NCBI GenBank assembly: GCA_017999195.1
Contig: JAGOBP010000093.1
Span: 1 to 10,394, forward strand
Origin: Thermoflexales bacterium
GTDB taxonomy: Bacteria; Chloroflexota; Anaerolineae; Fen-1058
Reading direction: 5' to 3'
Length of the DNA: 10,394 bases
Below, piece by piece: positions 5,992 through 10,394 of the stretch. Numbering within the stretch: position 1 is the first letter of the stretch; the number at the start of each line of letters is the position of its first letter. The notes beneath the pieces are model-generated. The model was not told the origin of the DNA, did no database searches, and was given only the letters and a program-made list of their open reading frames with translations. The translations under genes were made by a program, and so were the position numbers.

Positions 5992-6366
5992 ATGAAGTGT
6001 CCCAAGTGCCAGACCGATATGAAGAAGATTGAATATGAAGGCGTCGAAGTGGATCGCTGCTACAGCTGCTACGGCATCTGGTTTGATTTCCAAGAGCAGC
6101 AGCAATTGAAGGACAAGCCGGGCGCGACCCAGATCGACAGCGGCGACTTGGTCATGGGGCGTCGGACGAATCTGTTCCGACAAATCTATTGCCCGCGCGA
6201 CGGCGCGCTGATGACGCCGATGGTCGATCTAAAGCAGCCGCACATCGAATACGAGGCGTGTCCGCACTGCTACGGGGTGTTCTTCGATGCGGGCGAATTC
6301 AAAGACTACAGCCAGGTGACGCTGCTGGAATCGATCCGAGATTTGTTTTCACAACGATCGAAGTAG
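5992..6366 (+). CDS. Small zinc-ribbon protein (TFIIB-type zinc finger, two ribbons)
   Basis: A 124-residue soluble protein with two zf-TFIIB-like ribbons. The first is complete: C3/C6 and C23/C26, in CPKC and CYSCYGIWFDFQE. The second has C67 in CPRDG, where the second ligand of the knuckle is Asp70 rather than Cys, and C90/C93 in CPHCYGVFFDAGEF. The repeated 'CxxCxGxxFDxxE' signature is typical of this family, whose biochemical role is unknown; zinc binding and protein or nucleic-acid contact are the usual suggestions. AGGAG lies 6 nt before the ATG, and the gene starts 15 nt after the mutL stop, so the two are probably co-transcribed. A link with mismatch repair is suggested only by that position. 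It ends 9 nt from the convergent SRAP gene. Confidence 0.85.
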   Translation: MKCPKCQTDMKKIEYEGVEVDRCYSCYGIWFDFQEQQQLKDKPGATQIDSGDLVMGRRTNLFRQIYCPRDGALMTPMVDLKQPHIEYEACPHCYGVFFDAGEFKDYSQVTLLESIRDLFSQRSK

Positions 6367-6375
6367 GCGCGTCGT

Positions 6376-7041
6376 TTAACTTTCCACGGGCAAAATGCAC
6401 TCCGGCGAATCATTGGCCGGGCGATTGACGGCGCGCGAGACAGGATACGCCGTCATCGCGTGCGTGTCGTAAGGCGACAGCATCGCCTTCAGGGCAAGTT
6501 GCGGCGCATCGGGATCGAGCCAATCCCACATGGTCGATTTATCAAAGATCACGGGCATCCGATTGTGCAGCTGGCTCATTAGTTCATTGGGTTCGCAGGT
6601 GATGATGGTGCAGGTCTTGCGCTCATCGCCCTCCGGCGAAGTCCAGTGATCCCACAGGCCCGCCAACGCGAACGGGCCACCCTCGGCCAATCGGATGTAG
6701 TAGGGCTGCTTGTTTTTCTCCAGTTGTTTCCACTCGTAAAAACCGTCGGCTAAGATCAAGCAGCGCTTGCGCGCAAACGGCGCACGAAAGGCCGGTTTTT
6801 CGTGCACGGTTTCGGCCCGCGCATTGATCATGCGACTCGCCATCGACGGGTCTTTGCTCCACGACGGGATCAACCCCCACTGAAAAATCTCCACCTTCCG
6901 ATCGATCGGCGAAGTCACCACGGCCACCGGCTGCGTCGGCGCGATGTTGTAGCGCGGCGTCAGTTCCGATGGCACATCGATCAGATCAAGCAGTAGCTGT
7001 AAATCGGCGGGATCAACCGTCAAGGTAAAGCGTCCGCACAT
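6376..7041 (-). CDS. SOS response-associated peptidase (SRAP, YedK/HMCES family)
   Basis: SRAP proteins shield abasic sites in single-stranded DNA by forming a thiazolidine cross-link through the N-terminal cysteine. The reading frame is open further upstream, but the true start is the ATG at 7041: it gives MCGRFT, placing Cys at position 2 as the chemistry requires, and AAGGAG lies 8 nt upstream. From that start the protein has 221 residues. Key residues seen are C2, N73 in MINARAET, E103 in DGFYEW, and H159 in LHNRMPVI, plus RYNIAPTQP (30-38) and WGLIPSW (55-61). These correspond to C2, N75, E105 and H160 of E. coli YedK. It is the last gene of a three-gene run, 5 nt after the cupin stop, with its ribosome-binding site inside the cupin gene. 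It converges on the mutL-zinc ribbon pair. Confidence 0.95.
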   Translation of the reverse strand: MCGRFTLTVDPADLQLLLDLIDVPSELTPRYNIAPTQPVAVVTSPIDRKVEIFQWGLIPSWSKDPSMASRMINARAETVHEKPAFRAPFARKRCLILADGFYEWKQLEKNKQPYYIRLAEGGPFALAGLWDHWTSPEGDERKTCTIITCEPNELMSQLHNRMPVIFDKSTMWDWLDPDAPQLALKAMLSPYDTHAMTAYPVSRAVNRPANDSPECILPVES

Positions 7042-7046
7042 CTCGA

Positions 7047-7352
7047 TTACTCCTTCTGGCCTTCTAGGCACGTCACGCCATCCGGCCCGACCAGCGCCGC
7101 ATGCACCGTGCCGCGCGGCAAGTCGATGCGATCGCCCGCGCGCGTCTCGATCACTTCAGCGGTTGCCGGAAGCAGCCACGTGATCGAGCCATGTACTACA
7201 AATAATACCTTATCGTAGTCGTGGCTGTGCGGCGGATAAACATCGCCGGGGTCGTTTGACCATTCATACGGGAAGAGACCAGCCTGGATGAACTCGCGTT
7301 GAAGGTCGATCAGGGTGGGCAGCGTCGGTTTGTTCCAGCGTGTCACCCACAT
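7047..7352 (-). CDS. Small single-domain cupin protein
   Basis: A 101-residue protein with one cupin beta-barrel. Motif 1 is GDVYPPHSHDYDKVLFVVHG (36-55), with metal-ligand candidates H42 and H44; the usual Glu position is Asp/Lys (D47, K48). Motif 2 is GDRIDLPRGTVHAAL (73-87), with H84. Such small cupins bind a metal or small ligand, and their substrates are very diverse, so no reaction is assigned. The start at 7352 is chosen because its ATG shares one base with the stop codon of the prepilin peptidase gene (TGATG) and GGAG lies 8 nt upstream; the longer open frame (to 7712) would run through that gene out of frame and is rejected. The stop is 5 nt before the SRAP start, so translation of all three genes is probably coupled. 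Confidence 0.88.
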   Translation of the reverse strand: MWVTRWNKPTLPTLIDLQREFIQAGLFPYEWSNDPGDVYPPHSHDYDKVLFVVHGSITWLLPATAEVIETRAGDRIDLPRGTVHAALVGPDGVTCLEGQKE

Positions 7353-8128
7353 CAGCCTGCTCCGAAGAAGAAGCGCGTCATGATCTGCTGACCCCACACC
7401 ATCGCCACGAAGCCGCCCAGCGCGATGAACGGCCCATAGGGGATGCCGCTGCGCAAGTTGACCACGCGCACCAGCAGCAGTGCAAAACTGATGATGCCGC
7501 CCGCTAAAATCGCCACGACAAGCGCGGTGATGATGCCGGGAAAGCCCGTGATCAAACCCACGTAAGCGGCCAAAGTCACATCCCCGCGGCTCATGGCCCC
7601 GCGCCCGATGAATTTGTTGCCAACGACCACGGCTAGCCAGAAGAAGCCATAGCCAATTGCGCCGCCGATAAAGGCCACGTACCAATACTCGTGCCAAAAC
7701 CACAGCCAGCACGTGACCACGGCCAGGGCGATGGCGGGCAGGGTGGCACGCTCCGGGATCATGCGATGTTCAAAATCGGTGACGGTGACCAGCAGCAGCA
7801 CCGACGCATGAAACCAGCCCAGGATCAATTTGTATGGTTCGACGAAGGCCGGTTGCAGGGCGATAGCGAAAAACATGGCCGGGGCAGTCAGTTCCACGAG
7901 GATATTGCGCAGCGCGATCGGGTGACCGCATGCTCGGCAGTGGCGTCGCCCCGAAAGATAGGCCGTGACCGCCAGGAACTGGATCACCGATCGGGGATGG
8001 CCGCAGGCCGCACAGACGGCCCCTGTCACCTTGGCGTGTCGAATTGGAAAGACATCGGCCAGTTGATTGATGACTCCGCCCGCCATCAACCCGATGAGCA
8101 CACAGAGAACGATCACGGCATCCCCCAT
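7352..8128 (-). CDS. Type IV prepilin peptidase (A24 family, PilD-like)
   Basis: A 258-residue polytopic inner-membrane aspartic protease that cleaves, and in many cases N-methylates, type IV prepilins and related pseudopilins. The cytoplasmic loop after the first helix has the zinc tetracysteine C39-x2-C42 and C64-x2-C67 (CAACGHP, CRACGHP). The catalytic aspartates are D118 in VTDFEHRMIP and D183 in MSRGDVTLAAYVGL. The latter is the GxGD motif with Ser in place of the first Gly. The IPYGPFIALGG motif (229-239) is also conserved. No strong Shine-Dalgarno precedes the ATG. No pilin or pilus-assembly gene is in the window, so it is an orphan here. It is the first gene of a run with a cupin and SRAP protein; the functional link is unclear, and co-transcription may be incidental. 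Confidence 0.93.
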   Translation of the reverse strand: MGDAVIVLCVLIGLMAGGVINQLADVFPIRHAKVTGAVCAACGHPRSVIQFLAVTAYLSGRRHCRACGHPIALRNILVELTAPAMFFAIALQPAFVEPYKLILGWFHASVLLLVTVTDFEHRMIPERATLPAIALAVVTCWLWFWHEYWYVAFIGGAIGYGFFWLAVVVGNKFIGRGAMSRGDVTLAAYVGLITGFPGIITALVVAILAGGIISFALLLVRVVNLRSGIPYGPFIALGGFVAMVWGQQIMTRFFFGAG

Positions 8129-8154
8129 TGAAAGAGCTTGGCTGTTTCAGGCAG

Positions 8155-8182
8155 AGTATAGCACGGCCACGGCTTTGACAAA
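8155..8182 (-). promoter_or_regulatory. Candidate promoter of the prepilin peptidase-cupin-SRAP run
   Basis: On the minus strand a good -10 TATACT lies at 8155-8160. A -35-like TTGTCA lies at 8176-8181 with a short 15-bp spacer (TTTGTC gives 16). The -35 region coincides with a near-palindrome, GGCTTT-GACA-AAAGCG, that recurs in the promoter at 9264-9292. The expected leader is about 20 nt and has no clear ribosome-binding site. Confidence 0.45.
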
Positions 8183-8185
8183 AGC
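8170..8185. repeat. 16-bp repeat, copy 1 (near-palindromic, promoter-associated)
   Basis: CGGCTTTGACAAAAGC is identical to the sequence at 9259-9274. Its core is an inverted repeat, GGCTTT and AAAGCC around GACA; this copy has one arm mismatch at its end (AAAGCG). It overlaps the -35 region proposed for the prepilin peptidase operon. Confidence 0.7.
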
Positions 8186-8224
8186 GGCCGCAGGGCAATA
8201 ACTGCCTTCGATGTACACCCGGTT

Positions 8225-8257
8225 GGTATGAGGATGGTAAGTAAATGGTATGTAGTT
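8225..8257. repeat. Three tandem 11-bp direct repeats upstream of the DNRLRE gene
   Basis: GGTATGAGGAT (8225-8235), GGTAAGTAAAT (8236-8246) and GGTATGTAGTT (8247-8257) follow each other without gaps and share a GGTAnG core. The 11-bp period places the cores on one face of the helix, the arrangement bound by OmpR/PhoB-type response regulators. They lie in the 266-bp divergent intergenic region, 138 bp before the DNRLRE start. A regulatory role is inferred. Confidence 0.45.
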
Positions 8258-8394
8258 TGTGAAAACTGTGTCACACCTATTGCACTTCAGTCTGCTTCGT
8301 TTTAGACTCTTCTTACAAGGGCTTAACTATTCTGGCATGTAATCTGACGCATGCGGGGGCAGCAGTAGTTGGCAATGAAAGGATCCAATTTATC

Positions 8395-9168
8395 ATGCGG
8401 CAAATTCGATTGAGTTTTGTTTTGGCGTTGGCGGCGGTCTTGGTGGTGCTGGGGGTGTTGCCGATCGTTCGACCGGCGGCCGCCCAATCTTCTGGCACGA
8501 CGATCACATCGGCCGTCTTGTCAATCAATCAGCAGTACAGTCCCAATCTGGATAATCCGGTGCCGTCGACGACGGTGCGCGTGCATCGCATCATCACGTC
8601 CTGGGTTGAACCCGATGTGACCTGGGAGAGTTTTAACGGCGGTTTTGATCCAACAGTTGAAGGCTCGTTTGAGGCGGACGGCGTTGGTTGGCATACGGTT
8701 ACCTTGACCTCTTTGGTGCAAGCCTGGGTGGATAATCCGGCTCAAAACTATGGTTTATTGTTAGAGCAGGGCGGGACGCCGTATAACAACTACATCAGCA
8801 GTGAGGGTGACCCGGCCGCGAATCGGCCTAAACTGGATGTATGCTATCGGCGCGGCACCAGCCCGGAAGTCTGTCTCACCATTCAGCGCGGCGCTGGGAC
8901 GAGCGTGGTCAACGACGCCTACATTTGGTCGGGTGTGCCCGATTATGCCGGTGGCGAATCGACCGTCTTGTTCACAGGCTTATTCTCGAATCAGCTGGGC
9001 AGTGGCGAAAAATACAGCTTATTCCGCTTTGAGATGCGCACGCCGACGGCCGTTCAAATGCAGTCGCTCAGCGCCCGATCGTCCGTGTCGCCCGATCTGG
9101 CCCTGATCGGCGCGGGTCTGGTGGGTGTGGCGGGCGTGGTTATCCTGCGCCGCCGTCGTGAACAGTAG
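8395..9168 (+). CDS. Secreted, membrane-anchored DNRLRE-type protein with permuted domain halves
   Basis: A 257-residue exported protein. Residues 1-31 are a Sec signal peptide (RQIR start, hydrophobic core, AAAQ before SS). Residues 33-151 match the C-terminal half of a DNRLRE beta-sandwich domain: GTTITSAVLSI, ITSWVEPDVTWESF, GWHTVTLTSLVQAWV, NYGLLLEQGG, SSEGDPAANRPKLDVCY. Residues 162-213 look like the N-terminal half of such a domain: VNDAYIWSGVPDYAGGESTV and EKYSLFRFEM. The normal order is therefore reversed. A tail with a membrane helix (233-251) and RRRR (252-255) anchors it, much like archaeosortase/exosortase-type tails, though I see no PEP or LPxTG motif. AAAGGA lies 11 nt before the ATG. 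DNRLRE domains are found in surface and adhesion proteins; the function here is unknown. A strong terminator follows. Confidence 0.8.
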   Translation: MRQIRLSFVLALAAVLVVLGVLPIVRPAAAQSSGTTITSAVLSINQQYSPNLDNPVPSTTVRVHRIITSWVEPDVTWESFNGGFDPTVEGSFEADGVGWHTVTLTSLVQAWVDNPAQNYGLLLEQGGTPYNNYISSEGDPAANRPKLDVCYRRGTSPEVCLTIQRGAGTSVVNDAYIWSGVPDYAGGESTVLFTGLFSNQLGSGEKYSLFRFEMRTPTAVQMQSLSARSSVSPDLALIGAGLVGVAGVVILRRRREQ

Positions 9169-9190
9169 ACCTGAACTTTAAGCACACGTG

Positions 9191-9216
9191 TTGTGGCGAC
9201 CACTTGTGGCGACCAC
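9191..9216. repeat. Perfect 13-bp tandem duplication before the terminator
   Basis: TTGTGGCGACCAC occurs twice back to back (9191-9203, 9204-9216). Each copy is itself a small inverted repeat (GTGG-CGA-CCAC), and the GCGACCAC within either copy can pair with the terminator's right arm (9229-9238), so two alternative hairpins are possible. Confidence 0.8.
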
Positions 9217-9247
9217 GCTCAATCTGGGGCGTGGTCGCTGTTTATTT
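9209..9247 (+). terminator. Rho-independent terminator of the DNRLRE gene
   Basis: A perfect 10-bp GC-rich stem, GCGACCACGC (9209-9218) with GCGTGGTCGC (9229-9238), encloses a 10-nt loop and is followed by TGTTTATTT. It ends the DNRLRE transcript and insulates it from the next promoter at 9264. Confidence 0.85.
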
Positions 9248-9258
9248 CCATTGGCCGC

Positions 9259-9274
9259 CGGCTTTGACAAAAGC
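9259..9274. repeat. 16-bp repeat, copy 2 (palindromic, over the -35 element)
   Basis: This copy of CGGCTTTGACAAAAGC is followed by C, completing a perfect inverted repeat GGCTTT-GACA-AAAGCC (9260-9275) centred on the -35 TTGACA of the downstream membrane-protein gene. The first copy is at 8170-8185. Confidence 0.7.
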
Positions 9275-9292
9275 CTTGTCCCCCGCTAGAAT
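9264..9292 (+). promoter_or_regulatory. Strong sigma70-type promoter, likely producing a leaderless transcript
   Basis: TTGACA (9264-9269), a 17-bp spacer, and TAGAAT (9287-9292) form a near-consensus promoter. The -10 ends 9 nt before the ATG at 9302, so the transcript would start within about 2-4 nt of the start codon. There is no Shine-Dalgarno sequence. Confidence 0.75.
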
Positions 9293-9301
9293 CCACGCGC
9301 T

Positions 9302-10129
9302 ATGATCGAACGGATTACCACCATCAACCGCGAACGGCTCAGCGTACTCGTCGGGCTGATTGTCCTCAGCCTGAGTTTGCTGCCGCTGATCGAGTCGCCT
9401 TCGACGACGGGCGTCGGCACGTCTTTTCTGGGCACGCCGCTGCGTCTGGAGTTTTCCGCCACGACGTTTGTCACGGTGTTGGCGGCGGCACTGACGTGCG
9501 CAGGCACTGACACGTTGATGCGCGCTCATCCGCGCGTGCGGCGCGGCGAGGTGGGGCGTACTTTTCAATATTGGATTATTCCGGGCTTGACGGTGGTGGT
9601 GGCGGCGCAACTGTTGAGCAATGTCACCGAGGCGCGCACCTGGATCATCGGGTTGGCGTTAACGGGTGGATTGTTGTGGGCGGTAGCGGCGGCCGAGTAT
9701 GCCACGATCGATCCCGACGGCCCGACGGCTGGTCGCGCGCGCTTATTACTCAACGCGCTGGCCTACATCCTGGCGGTGCTGTTGTTTGGCCTGGTGTGGA
9801 ATACGCGCGCGCGGAGTTTAATCAGCGCGACGGTGACGCTGCTGATTGCGGCCAGCCTGGCTTTTGATTTGTTGTGGGCCACGCGCGCGGCGGCGGGACG
9901 GGTGTTGCTGCTGGCCTTGTCGGTGGGCTTGATTTTGGCGCAAAGCAACTGGGCCATTAACTACTGGCGCACCGATGTCTTTACGGCGGCGGTTTCGCAG
10001 CTGCTGGTCTTTTATGCGCTGGTGGGCCTGGCCAATCAATACTTGATCGAGCGCCTCAATCGTCGCGTCTTGATCGAGTTTGCCGTCGTCATGGCGCTGG
10101 CCTTGTTCCTCTTGTTGCGCGGGCGCTAA
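9302..10129 (+). CDS. Polytopic membrane protein of unknown function
   Basis: A 275-residue integral membrane protein with about eight or nine hydrophobic helices, roughly at 14-31, 53-68, 91-106, 113-131, 148-166, 173-191, 200-214, 225-245 and 256-272. Polar loops include RAHPRVRRGEVGR (74-86), ATIDPDGPTAGRAR (134-147) and YLIERLNRR (247-255). I recognise no catalytic or transport motif. It resembles uncharacterised membrane proteins of Chloroflexota (possibly the DUF5656 type), a weak recollection rather than a firm match. The start at 9302 is supported by the promoter that ends 9 nt upstream and by the absence of any in-frame room before the preceding terminator. It stands alone: a terminator precedes its promoter and a bidirectional terminator follows its stop by about 20 nt. 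Confidence 0.82.
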   Translation: MIERITTINRERLSVLVGLIVLSLSLLPLIESPSTTGVGTSFLGTPLRLEFSATTFVTVLAAALTCAGTDTLMRAHPRVRRGEVGRTFQYWIIPGLTVVVAAQLLSNVTEARTWIIGLALTGGLLWAVAAAEYATIDPDGPTAGRARLLLNALAYILAVLLFGLVWNTRARSLISATVTLLIAASLAFDLLWATRAAAGRVLLLALSVGLILAQSNWAINYWRTDVFTAAVSQLLVFYALVGLANQYLIERLNRRVLIEFAVVMALALFLLLRGR

Positions 10130-10149
10130 GCGCGCTGAGCTAACCACAC

Positions 10150-10188
10150 AAAAACGCCTCGACCTAAACCGGTCGAGGCGTTTGTATT
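10150..10188. terminator. Bidirectional Rho-independent terminator
   Basis: A perfect 13-bp stem, AAACGCCTCGACC (10152-10164) with GGTCGAGGCGTTT (10171-10183), has a 6-nt loop. TTTGTATT follows on the plus strand, and on the minus strand the stem runs into TTTTTGTGTGG, so it can end both the membrane-protein gene and the convergent small gene at 10206. Confidence 0.92.
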
Positions 10189-10205
10189 GGGGCGCGGCTA
10201 AAGTA

Positions 10206-10391
10206 TTACGGGGTGACGATCGGCAGCGGCGCGGCTTGCTGTGCGGCGGGCGTGGTCACGACGGGCGGTGTCGTCGGCGTGGACACGACCATGCTCAACA
10301 CCATCGACGCGACGACCAGCACGGCCAGAATCGTGAACATGATGCGCGCATTGCGCTGGGCATTTTGTTGACTGCGAGTACGACGGGCCAT
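10206..10391 (-). CDS. Small single-pass membrane protein, possibly incomplete at its start
   Basis: A 61-residue protein with a very basic N-terminus (MARRTRSQQNAQRNAR), one membrane helix (about 17-37, IMFTILAVLVVASMVLSMVV) and a Pro/Thr/Ala-rich tail (38-61) that would lie outside the cell. Only 3 nt upstream are visible, so neither the ribosome-binding site nor a possible longer start can be judged. The hydrophobic pattern, the basic N-terminus that fits an inside orientation, and the terminator placed correctly downstream support a real gene. Function is not recognised. Confidence 0.65.
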   Translation of the reverse strand: MARRTRSQQNAQRNARIMFTILAVLVVASMVLSMVVSTPTTPPVVTTPAAQQAAPLPIVTP

Positions 10392-10394
10392 GGC

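Noticed and set aside
7042..7071. SRAP start ten codons upstream, at 7071
   Set aside because: The catalytic Cys must follow the initiator Met; MCGRF at 7041 meets this and has AAGGAG upstream.
7353..7712. N-terminal extension of the cupin frame to 7712
   Set aside because: It would overlap the conserved C-terminal half of the prepilin peptidase out of frame; the start at 7352 gives a standard cupin with a ribosome-binding site.
8258..8275. TGTGA...TCACA as a CRP-type binding site
   Set aside because: The spacer is 8 bp rather than 6 and no CRP-type regulator is in the window; mentioned only together with the neighbouring direct repeats.
9310..10147. Minus-strand open frames opposite the polytopic membrane protein
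   Set aside because: They are Arg/Gln-rich antisense frames without domains; the plus strand has a promoter, a regular hydrophobic pattern and a terminator.

Overview
The window looks like a chromosomal segment of a moderately GC-rich bacterium, most likely a member of the Chloroflexota (Anaerolineae-like). That placement is inference. It rests on the gene mix (an endonuclease-type MutL, a DNRLRE-type surface protein with a membrane/poly-Arg tail, a multi-pass membrane protein of a type I associate with Chloroflexi), promoters that abut start codons, and abundant 7-8 bp degenerate micro-repeats. No rRNA, tRNA, CRISPR array, transposase or phage gene was seen.

Layout. Positions 1-3978 hold a five-gene minus-strand run, read from right to left: a TetR-family regulator, a small AT-rich membrane protein translationally coupled to it, a thiolase, a PRPP-synthase-family protein, and the start of an NAD-dependent 3-hydroxyacyl-CoA dehydrogenase. 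A near-consensus sigma70 promoter with a palindromic operator lies just upstream of the TetR start, so the run may be an autoregulated acyl-CoA (beta-oxidation/butanoyl-CoA type) operon. On the plus strand, mutL (4114-5976) starts divergently, apparently without a leader, and is followed by a small zinc-ribbon gene. Two unrelated repeat types lie in frame inside mutL: a GC-rich palindromic element in the N-terminal domain and a 7/8-mer repeat tract that forms the inter-domain linker.

Convergent to these, 6376-8128 is a tight minus-strand operon of a type IV prepilin peptidase, a small cupin and an SRAP (YedK/HMCES-type) abasic-site protein, with junctions of 1-nt overlap and 5 nt. mutL and the SRAP gene therefore place two DNA-repair functions side by side but on opposite strands.

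From 8395 the plus strand carries a secreted/anchored DNRLRE-type protein whose domain halves appear in permuted order, a clear terminator, then a polytopic membrane protein driven by a strong promoter that also seems leaderless. A bidirectional terminator separates it from a small single-pass membrane protein on the minus strand at the right edge. The intergenic stretch 8129-8394 (266 bp) holds a candidate promoter for the prepilin peptidase, three 11-bp direct repeats and an AT-rich leader; I see no gene in it.

The points most worth following up are the two in-frame repeat insertions in mutL, the permuted DNRLRE protein, the TetR promoter/operator with its AT-rich coupled membrane protein, and the divergent PRPP synthase embedded between two acyl-CoA enzymes.
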